In this document: in pieces, positions 27,588 through 36,321 of the stretch
Layout: the number at the start of each line of letters is the position of its first letter
Numbering within the stretch: position 1 is the stretch's first letter
Assembly (NCBI GenBank): GCA_022560875.1
Contig: JADFSH010000017.1
Coordinates: 1 to 41,215 of the forward strand
Reading direction: 5' to 3'
DNA from: Planctomycetota bacterium
Lineage (GTDB): Bacteria > Planctomycetota > Phycisphaerae > Phycisphaerales > SM1A02
DNA: 41,215 bases
Notes under the pieces: generated by a model
What the model was told of the DNA's origin: nothing
Database searches by the model: none
The model's input: only the letters and a program-made list of their open reading frames with translations
Translations under genes and position numbers: made by a program

Positions 27588-28058
27588 TTACCCTTCCTCC
27601 ACCTCCACGATCATCTCCACTTCTACTGAAGCTCCCAGCGGCAAGGCCACCGATCCCACCGCCGCCCGTGCGTGTCGGCCAGCCTCTCCAAAGACATCCT
27701 GAAGTAGTTCACTGGCTCCGTTGGCGACTTCCGGCTGGTCAGTGAAATCGGAATCGGAAAAGACAAAAACCCCCAGTTTAACAATCCTCCTGATTCGATC
27801 CAGATCCCCGTTCAAAGTGTCGGCCAGGATCGCCAGGACATTCAAGACACACTGTTTTGCCGCCTCCTGAGCCTCATGGAGGCTGGTTTGTGAGGGTACT
27901 GGTCCGGTTGCGAATAGCTTGCCATCCCGAAAAGGGATTTGTCCGCTCACATAGATCAGATTGCCGGTTTTTACTGCCGGGACATAGGCCGCAACCGGCT
28001 TTGGAGCCTCGGGAAGGGTGATTTGGAGTTCCTGAAGGCGATCTTGGATCCTTGGCAT
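27588..28058 (-). CDS. RidA/YjgF-family protein
   Basis: A 156-residue RidA-superfamily protein; RidA hydrolyses reactive enamine/imine intermediates from PLP enzymes. ATG 28058 is used since GGAG lies nine bases upstream. GNLIYVSGQIPFRDGKL and the C-terminal ARAAVGSVALPLGASVEVEM match the family, including the conserved arginine before AVG. It is about 25 residues longer than E. coli RidA, with an N-terminal helix (RIQDRLQELQITLPEAPKP) typical of the YjgF/RidA subgroup found in many Proteobacteria and Planctomycetes; imine deaminase activity in this subgroup is not assured. Confidence 0.9.
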   Translation of the reverse strand: MPRIQDRLQELQITLPEAPKPVAAYVPAVKTGNLIYVSGQIPFRDGKLFATGPVPSQTSLHEAQEAAKQCVLNVLAILADTLNGDLDRIRRIVKLGVFVFSDSDFTDQPEVANGASELLQDVFGEAGRHARAAVGSVALPLGASVEVEMIVEVEEG

Positions 28059-28124
28059 GGTTAAATGCTCCAAGTTAAAGATGCTTTACGTCCGATTTTC
28101 TTTTACTTATCTGAATGTTCTTGC

Positions 28125-28152
28125 TTGACGGGCTGGGAAGTCGCAGTATGTT
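28125..28152 (+). promoter_or_regulatory. Promoter-like element 585 bp before the first pseudopilin
   Basis: TTGACG (28125-28130), a 16-bp spacer and TATGTT (28147-28152). Transcription would begin at about 28159, at the left edge of the palindrome 28158-28176. Confidence 0.4.
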
Positions 28153-28157
28153 GAAGG

Positions 28158-28176
28158 TGTTGGTCAGTGACCAACA
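28158..28176. promoter_or_regulatory. 19-bp perfect palindrome
   Basis: TGTTGGTCAGTGACCAACA, 9-bp arms with a 1-bp centre, directly after the putative -10 box. It also lies about 100 bp upstream of the divergent ridA gene. This is operator-like; no cognate regulator is seen in the window. Confidence 0.55.
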
Positions 28177-28625
28177 TGATTCGTACGCGGCATAATGGGA
28201 CGTATACCCTACATACTCTCATCTGTTGAATCTGCCATCATCAGCCGTTTTACGGCACATTGTCCCCGCCGCACGGGTCGACAATTTGAACCAGCCTTAG
28301 TCAAATCAGGATTCGCTGTCATGGTAAGGCAGTTGCGTCATCATCAGGGATGAATTTTCCTGTGCAATGGTCGATGCGACCAAATGACGTCGATTGAGAA
28401 TTTCTGATCGAGGCGGGCCAGCCTGAACACACCGTTTTTCGTAGCGCGCCTGTTCAGTAGGAATGATGGATTCTTCTTAGCTGGTGTGAGAGTTGTTTTC
28501 ACGGCATTTGCCGCTGCTCTCTCTCGCTTCATAAAGGCTGCTGGACAGGAAGACGGAGGCGTCTGCGAAGGATCAGGAGGCAGGAGCAACTGATTGCAGA
28601 CCGAATGAGTTTGACGTTTCTGAGC

Positions 28626-28660
28626 CTGTGCGGGCAACGTTAGCTAACGTGTCCGCACAG
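28626..28660. repeat. 35-nt inverted repeat (bulged hairpin) before the pseudopilins
   Basis: The outer arms CTGTGCGG (28626-28633) and CCGCACAG (28653-28660) pair perfectly. The inner core ACGTTAGCTAACGT (28637-28650) is itself a 14-bp perfect palindrome. GCA and GT separate the two, giving one bulged base. It lies 76 bp before ATG 28737 and is followed by a T-rich stretch. It could be an operator, a leader attenuator or a processing stem. Confidence 0.7.
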
Positions 28661-28736
28661 TTTCACAGTTTGTGTTTGTTGTCGTCCGCAATTATTCATT
28701 CATACATTCATTCCTTTTTACTCGGAGATCGAAACC

Positions 28737-29642
28737 ATGAAGCAAAGAAAAGGCTTTACCCTGATCGAGCTCCTTGTGGTGATTGCGATCATCGCGCTGT
28801 TAGTAGGCCTGTTGCTGCCCGCACTGGCCAAAGCCCAGCAAAATGCTCGTTCCCTCAAGGACAAGACACAGATCAAGCAGATTCATGCTGCGATGCTTGT
28901 TTATGCCAATGACACGAAGGAAAGGCTGCCCACCCCAGGCCTGATTGATCGTCTCCCAGATATGCAACTTGGCATAGATGTTCCCGGCGTGGGCGGGCAC
29001 GATTACATACAGAATCACTCTGCAAACCTGTATTCGTACATGGTTTCCACCCAGTTCTTCGGAACCAAATTACTCATCGGCCCCACTGAGGTGAACCCGT
29101 TTATCACCGAATACGTCAACTTCAACTTCGATGCGTATGACCCCTCGAGCGACCAGTATTGGGATCCGGCTTTCAACGTCGATATTTCAGAGGATGATCC
29201 GGACGGCGTCCATGTCTCATACTTCCACTTGACCATCGTCGGCGAGCGTTGGCGAACCAAGTGGCGCACCGAATCCACCCACTCCGCCGCGGCTGTCATC
29301 ATGGGATCACGGGGCACGAAGAACGGCGAAATCACAACTGACGAATACAGGTTATCTCAGACGCTCGAACTGCACGGCGCCAAGAATCAGTGGGTCGGCA
29401 ACCTCGTTTTCCAGGACAACCACACTGAGACGGTTGTGAGCTTTTACCCCAACCAGGTCATTTACCAGCGTCAGGACTCCGGAACGCCGACACCCGACAA
29501 CATTTTCGATGCGGAATTCAATGACTTCCCGTTGAATGGTGACGAGCAGGCCTCCGGCGACACGTGGCTGACGCTTACCGGCCCGGCCGGCCTGGACCAA
29601 TACACCGCTACCGAAACATTCTACGATCCGTTGGTGCACTGA
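28737..29642 (+). CDS. Type II pseudopilin-like protein (first of a tandem pair)
   Basis: A 301-residue protein with a class III signal: MKQRKGFTLIELLVVIAIIA, where prepilin peptidase cuts G/F and the hydrophobic helix forms the pilus core (about 7-30), ending LLLPALAKAQQNARSL. The long C-terminal domain is planctomycete-type: YANDTKERLPTPGLI resembles the family's usual surface turn, and H213 with D227-N228-H229 form an HGxxxQWxGN...DNH motif near the end. GGAGA lies about nine bases upstream. By inference it is exported and assembled by a type II secretion or type IV pilus-like machine, or acts as a surface protein. No secretion genes are nearby. Confidence 0.85.
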   Translation: MKQRKGFTLIELLVVIAIIALLVGLLLPALAKAQQNARSLKDKTQIKQIHAAMLVYANDTKERLPTPGLIDRLPDMQLGIDVPGVGGHDYIQNHSANLYSYMVSTQFFGTKLLIGPTEVNPFITEYVNFNFDAYDPSSDQYWDPAFNVDISEDDPDGVHVSYFHLTIVGERWRTKWRTESTHSAAAVIMGSRGTKNGEITTDEYRLSQTLELHGAKNQWVGNLVFQDNHTETVVSFYPNQVIYQRQDSGTPTPDNIFDAEFNDFPLNGDEQASGDTWLTLTGPAGLDQYTATETFYDPLVH

Positions 29643-29752
29643 TTAAGGAGTGTGAGCATTATGCGGCTTGGGCTTGTGGCCCAAGTCAGCGTCACACCGT
29701 GACAATGAATTACGAAATGTCAGAAATGACTTCTGAATTGGAGAACATACCC

Positions 29753-30637
29753 ATGAACCGCAAGCGTGGTTTTACACTTATTGAATTGCTCGTGGTCATG
29801 GCGATCATCGCACTGCTCATCGGCCTGCTCTTGCCGGCACTCGCCAAGGCTCGGGCTCAGGCTAAACTGATCAAGGATGGTAGCCAGATCCGAGGTGTCC
29901 ATCAGTCATGGCTTATCTTCGCACGTGAGTTTGAAGGCGTATTCCCGGTGCCGGGCGTCATCCAGCGGCAGCCAGTTAACCTCCCCACTGGTGGAACAGC
30001 AATCATGCCCGGTCGAGGCGACGAGAATAAGACCTTGAACACGCACGACAACCTGTATTCCGCATGCATCATGCAGAACTACTTCACGCCGGAACTCTGC
30101 ATAGCTCCGACTGAACCGAGCGGCATGGTTTTCGTCATGGATACCTATAACTGGGATCTTTATAATCCCATCGACAATCTTTACTGGGATGATGATTTTT
30201 CTGCCGACCTGAGAACCGGCGCCAACTTCTCATACGCCCAGATGCCCATTGGCGGCAAGCGACGTAGGACCGAGTGGCGAGAGTCACTGAATGAAAAGTT
30301 CGCCATCGTCGGCAATCGTGGAGTCAAGAACGGAAGTCTTACGGAATCCGAATACCTCGGTTCCATCACCATTGAAACCCATGGTGGTAGAAAACAGTGG
30401 CTTGGCAATATCATCTATAATGACAACCATGTCGAGGTATCAAACACCTTCACTCCCGAAGGCCTGAATTACCGACAAGGCGGTCTCACCCAGTTTGACA
30501 ATCTGTTCAAGAACGACATGGGTACCGGCCAAGCGAGTTACGGCGGACAGGACAGCTGGCTGGCAATCGTCAGTCGCATCATCGGCTCCGCATCCGGTAA
30601 GGATGAAGACCTTCTGGTCTTCACCCAATGGGATTGA
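29753..30637 (+). CDS. Type II pseudopilin-like protein (second of a tandem pair)
   Basis: A 294-residue paralogue of the preceding protein. ATG 29753 begins MNRKRGFTLIELLVVMAIIA, with GGAGAA upstream; ATG 29705 would put 16 extra residues before the prepilin leader and is less likely. The G/F cleavage site and E5 of the mature helix are conserved. The C-terminal domain aligns with its neighbour through NLYSACIMQNYFTPELCIAP, RTEWRESLNEKFAIVGNRGV and the H210...D224-N225-H226 motif with identical spacing. The gap to the first gene is 110 bp. A strong terminator follows, so the two genes probably form one transcription unit. Confidence 0.87.
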   Translation: MNRKRGFTLIELLVVMAIIALLIGLLLPALAKARAQAKLIKDGSQIRGVHQSWLIFAREFEGVFPVPGVIQRQPVNLPTGGTAIMPGRGDENKTLNTHDNLYSACIMQNYFTPELCIAPTEPSGMVFVMDTYNWDLYNPIDNLYWDDDFSADLRTGANFSYAQMPIGGKRRRTEWRESLNEKFAIVGNRGVKNGSLTESEYLGSITIETHGGRKQWLGNIIYNDNHVEVSNTFTPEGLNYRQGGLTQFDNLFKNDMGTGQASYGGQDSWLAIVSRIIGSASGKDEDLLVFTQWD

Positions 30638-30719
30638 TTCGCGACCTCATCGGCGAACCCTCGCCTCATCCTGCCTGACGCAGGTATGAAGCGAGGATTT
30701 GATGACAAAGTACCAATGA

Positions 30720-30753
30720 CATGGCCGATCCTCACGGATCGGCCATGTTTTTT
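30720..30753 (+). terminator. Rho-independent terminator after the pseudopilin pair
   Basis: ATGGCCGATCC (30721-30731) pairs perfectly with GGATCGGCCAT (30736-30746) around a TCAC loop. A further C-G pair (30720/30747) extends the stem, and TTTTTT (30748-30753) follows. Confidence 0.92.
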
Positions 30754-30848
30754 ACAAGTCCTCTCTCCACGCGTAATTTCTTCCCGGAAACGAAAAATAT
30801 GTATCCTGCGAGTCCTCGGAGCGTTTGAAATCTATACTTAGAACAAGC

Positions 30849-32663
30849 ATGGCTAGTCAACGTTGTCATCTTCACAGTATCCGGTGGCGTCCGATCCAGA
30901 TCGTACTCTTTCTCATCACCTGTACGCTCATCGCCGCCCGCGAGAAACCGAGCCTGAACCAGGAGAATGCGGGTTCCACCCGTCAATCATCCTCGCCATC
31001 GCCGGGTTCGCCCCCACCCCGATCCGTTCCCTCTTCCCGCCAGGCGGAGCACATCGCCGTTCTCACCGTCAAGGGGGTTATCGATGGCGTGACCCTTCGG
31101 TCGCTGGAGCGACGCATCCGTACCGCGACCACCAACGGAGCCACCGCCATTGTCTTTGATATCGATACGCCGGGAGGCGAACTCACCGCCGCCCTCGACA
31201 TCTGCAACCTTTTCAAGGATCAAACTATCACTCCCGCCAACACCGTCGCCTGGGTTCACCCTCAGGCGTACTCGGCGGGAACGATCATTTCCCTTGCCTG
31301 TCGCGAGATCGTCGTCGCTCCCAATGCGACCTTTGGTGATGCCGCTCCCATCAAGGTCATGCCGGGCGTAGGTCTGGTGCAATTGCAGCCTGCCGAGCGA
31401 GCCAAGACGGAGGCCCCGCTGCTGGCGGAAGTGATTGATTCCGCGCGGCGAAACCACTACGACGAGAAGCTCGTCCAGGCCTTTGTCAGCGTGGGAATTG
31501 AGCTTTGGCTCATCGAGCACACCCAGTCCGGCGAGCGCATCGTGGTGAACCGTTCGGAATACGGCACGGTCTTCGGTGAAGAACCGCCGGACCAGATAAC
31601 TCCGGTGGCACCTCCCAAACCTGTCGAAAGCACGCCTCCGGTCCGCCCCTGGATCAGTGAGTTGTTTCAGGTGCCGGGTGAAACAGAGCAGAAACCGCCC
31701 TCGGAAGAAGAGATCACTCAACAGATAGAGTTCGACCAATTGCTACCCCCACTCCGTCAGCCATTGAGTAAGGCTGATCGGGGACAATGGCGACTCGTGA
31801 CCCAGGTCATAACCAGTGATCGCCTTCTGACGGTCAAACCCGCGGAAGCCATTCATTATGGCCTGGCCACCAAGGTTATCGCGAATGACCAGGAGTTACT
31901 GGCTTTTTTCGGAGCCTTGACCCTGACCCGGTACGATCGTTCCTGGTCCGAAGTCCTTGTGCGATTTCTGATCAGTTTGCCCGTGCGGGCAGTGCTGATT
32001 GTCATCTTTATCGTGGCCCTGTTTATCGAGTTGGCGGCTCCCGGGGTGGGGGTTTTCGGAACGACGGCCATTATCTCTCTGTCCCTGCTGATCGGGGCGC
32101 CGTATCTCGCGGGTATGGCGCAGTGGTGGGATATCCTCCTGATCCTGCTGGGAATCCTGCTGGTCATGGTCGAGCTTTTTCTCATTCCCGGCTTCGGATT
32201 GGCCGGGGTGGCGGGAGTCGTCTGTTTGCTGGCCGGCATGGTCGGCACCTTTGTGTCCGGCGATCTCCAATCCACGGAAGGAACCGACCAGATGTGGAGT
32301 GGATTGATCACGACCATCATTTCTCTGTTTACCGCCGGTATCGTCATCTGGTTTGTTTCCCAGCGATTCCACAGCATCCCGATCCTCAATCAAGTCGTGC
32401 TCACTGCGAACCTCGCCGATCGGAACCAGACCATGTCCCCCGGCGGCGGGCTGCTGGAAGCCATGGGGGCCGCCTCGCAGCGGGCTCTGGAACCAGGGGA
32501 TCTTGGTTTGGCGGAAACCGATTTACGACCGGCTGGCAAGGGGAAGTTCCACGACCGGATAATTGATGTAAAATCGATCGGAGAATTCATCGAGAGGGGT
32601 AAACCCATTTGTGTGGTCTCCGTCGGTCGATTCGTCATTGAGGTCGAGGAAACAAAAGCATGA
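30849..32663 (+). CDS. NfeD-family membrane serine protease (long form)
   Basis: About 604 residues from ATG 30849; a TTG at 30825 adds eight residues. A signal/anchor segment (IQIVLFLITCTLIAA) is followed by a Ser/Pro-rich linker and a ClpP-like protease domain (about 65-250): DIDTPGGELTAALDI, then nucleophile serine 142 in PQAYSAGTIISLAC and probable general-base lysine 186 in ERAKTEAPLLAEV, matching the Ser-Lys dyad of archaeal 1510-N. Four or five membrane helices (about 370-520) precede a C-terminal OB-fold (GDLGLAETDLRPAGKGKF). Such proteins are encoded beside flotillin or stomatin genes and are thought to process or regulate them. It is coupled to the short nfeD by an ATGA overlap. Confidence 0.9.
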   Translation: MASQRCHLHSIRWRPIQIVLFLITCTLIAAREKPSLNQENAGSTRQSSSPSPGSPPPRSVPSSRQAEHIAVLTVKGVIDGVTLRSLERRIRTATTNGATAIVFDIDTPGGELTAALDICNLFKDQTITPANTVAWVHPQAYSAGTIISLACREIVVAPNATFGDAAPIKVMPGVGLVQLQPAERAKTEAPLLAEVIDSARRNHYDEKLVQAFVSVGIELWLIEHTQSGERIVVNRSEYGTVFGEEPPDQITPVAPPKPVESTPPVRPWISELFQVPGETEQKPPSEEEITQQIEFDQLLPPLRQPLSKADRGQWRLVTQVITSDRLLTVKPAEAIHYGLATKVIANDQELLAFFGALTLTRYDRSWSEVLVRFLISLPVRAVLIVIFIVALFIELAAPGVGVFGTTAIISLSLLIGAPYLAGMAQWWDILLILLGILLVMVELFLIPGFGLAGVAGVVCLLAGMVGTFVSGDLQSTEGTDQMWSGLITTIISLFTAGIVIWFVSQRFHSIPILNQVVLTANLADRNQTMSPGGGLLEAMGAASQRALEPGDLGLAETDLRPAGKGKFHDRIIDVKSIGEFIERGKPICVVSVGRFVIEVEETKA

Positions 32664-33232
32664 TGATGGCCCTGCTCGCCCAGGCTGGACAGATCGCCGC
32701 CACCGGTCCCGGCGATGATTCCTACATTTTCTGGGGAATAGTGCTGTTCGGTGTCGCGCTGTTGCTCTTGCTACTTGAGTTTTTTATCCCCTCGGGTGGC
32801 CTGATTGGTGCAATGTGCGCGATCGCCATCGTCGGCTCGGTGGTCTCTTTCTTCATGTACGACACGATGTGGGGGGTTGTCGCCATTGCCCTATACGCCC
32901 TTTTCGGCCCTATCCTGATCTTTTTCATGTTCAAGTTCTGGCTTCATTCGCCCATGGCGAAATGGATGATCCTCGGGGGAAACGAGCAGAATGAGAACGA
33001 ATCCGGTGGCGAGGCAATGTCGCCGGATCAAGCACGACGCGAGCGAATGGAGGAATTTCGAGAACTCATCGGCCTGCACGGCGTCACTATCACTTCCCTT
33101 CGTCCCGTGGGCAAGGTCCGCATCGAAGGGAGGCGGATCGACGCCATGGCCGAAACCGGCATCATCGAGGCTGATACCCCCATCGTAGTGGTTGATGTGT
33201 ACGACAATCAGATTAAAGTCCGCCCCGAATGA
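32660..33232 (+). CDS. Short NfeD-family membrane protein
   Basis: A 190-residue NfeD protein without a protease domain. Two or three membrane helices (YIFWGIVLFGVALLLLLLEF, GLIGAMCAIAIVGSVVSFF, GVVAIALYALFGPILIFFMF) precede a C-terminal OB-fold (LIGLHGVTITSLRPVGKVRI, then IVVVDVYDNQIKVRPE). ATG 32660 overlaps the TGA of the upstream nfeD (ATGA). Between helices and OB-fold is a Glu/Asn-rich linker. In Bacillus and others such proteins partner flotillins in membrane microdomains; floA follows 147 bp downstream. Confidence 0.9.
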   Translation: MMMALLAQAGQIAATGPGDDSYIFWGIVLFGVALLLLLLEFFIPSGGLIGAMCAIAIVGSVVSFFMYDTMWGVVAIALYALFGPILIFFMFKFWLHSPMAKWMILGGNEQNENESGGEAMSPDQARRERMEEFRELIGLHGVTITSLRPVGKVRIEGRRIDAMAETGIIEADTPIVVVDVYDNQIKVRPE

Positions 33233-33379
33233 TCAGGACCAGTCCCCGGTATTGATGAGAGTAGGACTCGGATGCCTCAGTCTCGCGAATGTGATACCCT
33301 ATCGCCCCAGAGGCATGAATGTGCCCCAAATCCGTATCTCCGAAACGAGAACATTCTTTGAATTGAGTGAGGAAAGACA

Positions 33380-34378
33380 ATGAATCCAGTGATCATCGCC
33401 GCTTTGATCGTCGCCGGCATCATCGTAGTGGTCGTTTTGTTCATGTTCGGCCAGTACGTCAGCCTCTGGGTTCAGGCCCTGCTCTCGGGCGCCCGCGTCA
33501 GTTTTGTGGGCCTGATCATGATGCGTCTGCGCAAGGTCGATCCCAAGACCATCGTTTTTAATCGCATCAGCGCCAAGAAGGCCGGCATGGAACTCTCCAC
33601 GGACCAACTCGAAGCGCATTACCTTGCGGGAGGCAAGGTCACAAACGTGGTGCGGGCGATGATCGCCGCGGGCAAGGCGGACATCGACCTGCCTTGGGGG
33701 CGAGCGACGGCAATCGACCTGGCGGGGCGTGACATCCTCGAGGCGGTGAAGACCTCCGTCGATCCCAAGGTCATCGACTGCCCCCACCACACCTCCACCA
33801 AGAACACCATCGATGCCGTCGCGAAGGACGGCATCCAGCTCAAGGCCAAGGCCCGGGTGACGGTGCGGACCAACATCTCCCAGCTCGTCGGCGGGGCGAC
33901 GGAGGAGACCGTCGTCGCCCGCGTGGGCGAGGGCATCGTCTCCGCGATCGGCTCGGCGGCCTCGCACAAGGCCGTGCTCGAGAACCCCGACGCCATCTCC
34001 AAGGCGGTGCTCGCCAAGGGGCTCGACGCGGGGACCGCTTACGAAATCCTCTCCATCGACATTGCCGACATTGATGTCGGCGAGAACATCGGGGCCAAGC
34101 TCCAGGCCGATCAGGCCGGGGCCGACACCAAGCGATATCAGGCCGAGGCGGAGAAGCGCCGGGCGATGGCCGTGGCCCAGGAAGCCGAATACCAGGCGGA
34201 GGCCCAGAAGAACCGTGCGTTGGTGATTCTCGCCGAGGCGGAAGTCCCCAAGGCCATGGCCGAGGCCTTCCGAGCCGGCCACATGGGCATCATGGACTAC
34301 TACCGCATGAAGAACGTCGTCGCCGACACCTCCATGCGTCGTTCCATCGCCGGTGACAGTGACAGCGAAAGTCGGTAA
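33380..34378 (+). CDS. floA: Flotillin-like protein FloA
   Basis: A 332-residue lipid-raft-organising protein. An N-terminal membrane hairpin ([20 protein letters not shown]) precedes the SPFH/PHB core, with [40 protein letters not shown] and [20 protein letters not shown], all close to FloA/YqfA. Helical repeats rich in Ala/Glu (about 235-300, [20 protein letters not shown]) promote oligomers. Its C-terminus contains [28 protein letters not shown] precedes ATG 33380. It forms the third gene of an nfeD-nfeD-floA cluster; the gap lets it be expressed with or without them. Confidence 0.95.
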   Translation: MNPVIIAALIVAGIIVVVVLFMFGQYVSLWVQALLSGARVSFVGLIMMRLRKVDPKTIVFNRISAKKAGMELSTDQLEAHYLAGGKVTNVVRAMIAAGKADIDLPWGRATAIDLAGRDILEAVKTSVDPKVIDCPHHTSTKNTIDAVAKDGIQLKAKARVTVRTNISQLVGGATEETVVARVGEGIVSAIGSAASHKAVLENPDAISKAVLAKGLDAGTAYEILSIDIADIDVGENIGAKLQADQAGADTKRYQAEAEKRRAMAVAQEAEYQAEAQKNRALVILAEAEVPKAMAEAFRAGHMGIMDYYRMKNVVADTSMRRSIAGDSDSESR

Positions 34379-34420
34379 TCCCTCCTCACCATTACGACAA
34401 GCGCAATCTCACCCTTTCTC

Positions 34421-34446
34421 AACCCCGCTCGATTCGGGGTTCTTCA
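34421..34446 (+). terminator. Probable terminator after floA
   Basis: AACCCCG (34421-34427) pairs with CGGGGTT (34435-34441) around a 7-nt loop, followed by a short CTTC tract. The U-tract is weak. Confidence 0.6.
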
Positions 34447-34495
34447 TCGCCATCCCATTTTCGATGACTTGACGTTCCGGTATGATCCTCTGACC

Positions 34496-35311
34496 ATGCC
34501 GACCCTTCATGTCGTCATTCCGGTCTATAACGAGCGCAACACGCTGGAACCGTGCGCTCGGCGCGTACTGGAGGTGTCGCTTCCAGAATCGTGGTCAATT
34601 CGAATCTGGATGGTGGATGATCATTCCGACGATGAGCATTTTGCGTTGGTTCAGCAGGTCTTTGACGACTTATCCGCAGAGAATCTCCCGGTGAGTCTTG
34701 ATCGACACGAAGTCAACCAGGGCAAGGGCGCTGCTCTCCAGACCGGCTTCGATCGAATCCTCGCCGCTTCGCCCGCTGATGATGACCTGGTCGTGATTCA
34801 GGATGCGGACCTTGAGTACGACCCGGGCGATTTTCCCGCGCTCATGCAACCGCTCCTCGAAGGCAAGGCCGATGCGGTGTTGGGCTCGCGCTGGGGAACG
34901 CATACGAAGCTCGTCGGACTCAAGCGGAAGATCCACGCCTGGGGAAACCGCACCCTGACCTTCCTGAGCAATGTCATGACCGGTTATCGTGTCAGCGATA
35001 TGGAGTGCTGCTACAAGATATTTTCCGTCTCACTGCTGCGCCGCCTCAGGCCCATGCTCACCGAGCAGCGTTTCGGCATTGAGCCGCAGATGGTCGCTTC
35101 CCTCTCCCGTCTGAAGGCTCGGGTCACTCAGGTGCCCATCAGCTACGATCCGCGGGGTCTGGATGGGGGCAAGAAAATCGGCTGGAAGGACGGGGTGCGG
35201 GCGATCTGGGTCATCAGCCGCGAGCGTTTGCGCTCCCGTACCGTTGCCCCGTTTGAGACTGACCAGACATCTCTCGACCCGGTCACGCCGACGGACGCCG
35301 GTCGTGGCTGA
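34496..35311 (+). CDS. Family 2 glycosyltransferase (dolichol/polyprenyl-phosphate mannosyltransferase type)
   Basis: A 271-residue GT-A enzyme. MPTLHVVIPVYNERNTLEPC is the GT2 start. DRHEVNQGKGAALQTGF and VVIQDADLEYDPGDFPALMQ give the DxD-like nucleotide-sugar and metal site. VLGSRWGTHTKL and MTGYRVSDMECCYKIF are typical of the DPM1-like subgroup that charges polyprenyl phosphate with a sugar. No membrane helix is seen. Its stop overlaps the start of the next gene by eight bases, so the lipid-linked sugar it makes may be handled by that flippase-like protein (inference). Confidence 0.9.
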   Translation: MPTLHVVIPVYNERNTLEPCARRVLEVSLPESWSIRIWMVDDHSDDEHFALVQQVFDDLSAENLPVSLDRHEVNQGKGAALQTGFDRILAASPADDDLVVIQDADLEYDPGDFPALMQPLLEGKADAVLGSRWGTHTKLVGLKRKIHAWGNRTLTFLSNVMTGYRVSDMECCYKIFSVSLLRRLRPMLTEQRFGIEPQMVASLSRLKARVTQVPISYDPRGLDGGKKIGWKDGVRAIWVISRERLRSRTVAPFETDQTSLDPVTPTDAGRG

Positions 35312-36257
35312 GGGAGACCGTCAAACAACTCGATTCTTCACTCCCCGGCGCGTGCTGCTGCAACTGCTCGGGTTCAGCGTAGGCCTCGCCCTGCTGATAT
35401 GGGTCATAAAAAGCGCGGCGGCCAACGGGCAATGGCAAAAAGTCTTCCAGGCCGATCCCAAACTCGTCATCGCCCTGATTTCATTTTCCCTGCTCAGTTC
35501 AATTCTCAATGGCTCGACATTCTGGATCACCGTCCAGCCGATCAAGCGTCTGCAATTCTGGCATATGCAGTGGCTGAACCTTGCCGGAAACATGCTCAAC
35601 TACGCCCCCATTCGTCTCGGGGCCATCTCCCGCGTGATGTACCACCTGCGGGTGGACGGACTCACCCTGCTACAGATCACGGCCTGGTTCGGCATGATCT
35701 TTTATGTCCTCATGCTCGGGGTCGGCTCCTGTGTGCTGGCCACGCTGGCCAGACCCTCGATCGACTGGATCTGGGCGGCCATGGTGGTGGGGCAGATGAT
35801 TCTCGGGGGCTTCCTCACCCGCTTCTTTGTCGGACACCCGCTCATCGTCAAGCACGGACGGGGCATCGATCGAATGCTCAGTGAGCACCGCCCGCTCTGG
35901 GGAGCGATGATATTGCGTCTTGCCGACATCGGGGCGTTCACCGGGCGGATGGCGGTCGCCCTGATGATTCTCGATATCACATTGCCCTACTCCAATATCA
36001 TCATCCTCGCCCTGGTGGCTTTTCTTGCGCAGTTGGCACCGTTCGCACGTGTGGGCTTCCGGGAGTCCTGCGTGTGGTTGGTCGCAGCACGGCTTGGAGA
36101 AAGCAGTGGAGGCATTGGTGACAATGTCCCCTGGGAGCAACTCGCTCTCATCGAGTCCGCCGGGGAAGCGATCATTTTCATACCCGGCGGGGCCATAGCC
36201 CTGCTCTGGTATCGCAAACGCTGGCGAGAGAGCAGCAAGCCCACCGGCGGGGATTGA
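35304..36257 (+). CDS. Flippase-like integral membrane protein (lysylphosphatidylglycerol-synthase TM / UPF0104 family)
   Basis: About 317 residues from GTG 35304, overlapping the glycosyltransferase stop. Seven or eight hydrophobic segments are visible, beginning VLLQLLGFSVGLALLIWVIK and LVIALISFSLLSSILNGSTF. The motif NMLNYAPIRLGAISRVMYHL sits where this family has its conserved NxxxPxRxGE-like sequence. Family members include the MprF flippase domain and uncharacterised partners of polyprenyl-sugar synthases. No MprF catalytic domain is fused. Upstream in-frame reading back to 35163 is rejected because it lies inside the glycosyltransferase gene. Confidence 0.85.
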   Translation: MAEGDRQTTRFFTPRRVLLQLLGFSVGLALLIWVIKSAAANGQWQKVFQADPKLVIALISFSLLSSILNGSTFWITVQPIKRLQFWHMQWLNLAGNMLNYAPIRLGAISRVMYHLRVDGLTLLQITAWFGMIFYVLMLGVGSCVLATLARPSIDWIWAAMVVGQMILGGFLTRFFVGHPLIVKHGRGIDRMLSEHRPLWGAMILRLADIGAFTGRMAVALMILDITLPYSNIIILALVAFLAQLAPFARVGFRESCVWLVAARLGESSGGIGDNVPWEQLALIESAGEAIIFIPGGAIALLWYRKRWRESSKPTGGD

Positions 36258-36321
36258 TGCCATCGACCTTGCGCCAATCACCTGCTTAGTTGCTTGCTCT
36301 CAATACCTTAGCCGAATCGCG

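Larger units (their letters stand above)
28059..28736. other. Gene-poor 678-bp region upstream of the pseudopilin pair
   Basis: No convincing gene is seen. It contains a promoter-like pair, a 19-bp palindrome, a small GCCGT-TTT-ACGGC hairpin (28244-28256), a 35-nt bulged hairpin (28626-28660), then T-rich DNA and ATTCAT repeats just before the pseudopilin RBS. A long 5' leader or a separate non-coding RNA is possible. Confidence 0.5.

Noticed and set aside
28344-28637. A 97-codon open frame on the minus strand in the gene-poor region
   Set aside because: No RBS, no recognisable motif and codon use unlike genes nearby; it runs through the inverted-repeat region.
28626-28660. Possible integron attC site
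   Set aside because: The core lacks GTTRRRY / RYYYAAC boxes, and no integrase or gene cassette is present.
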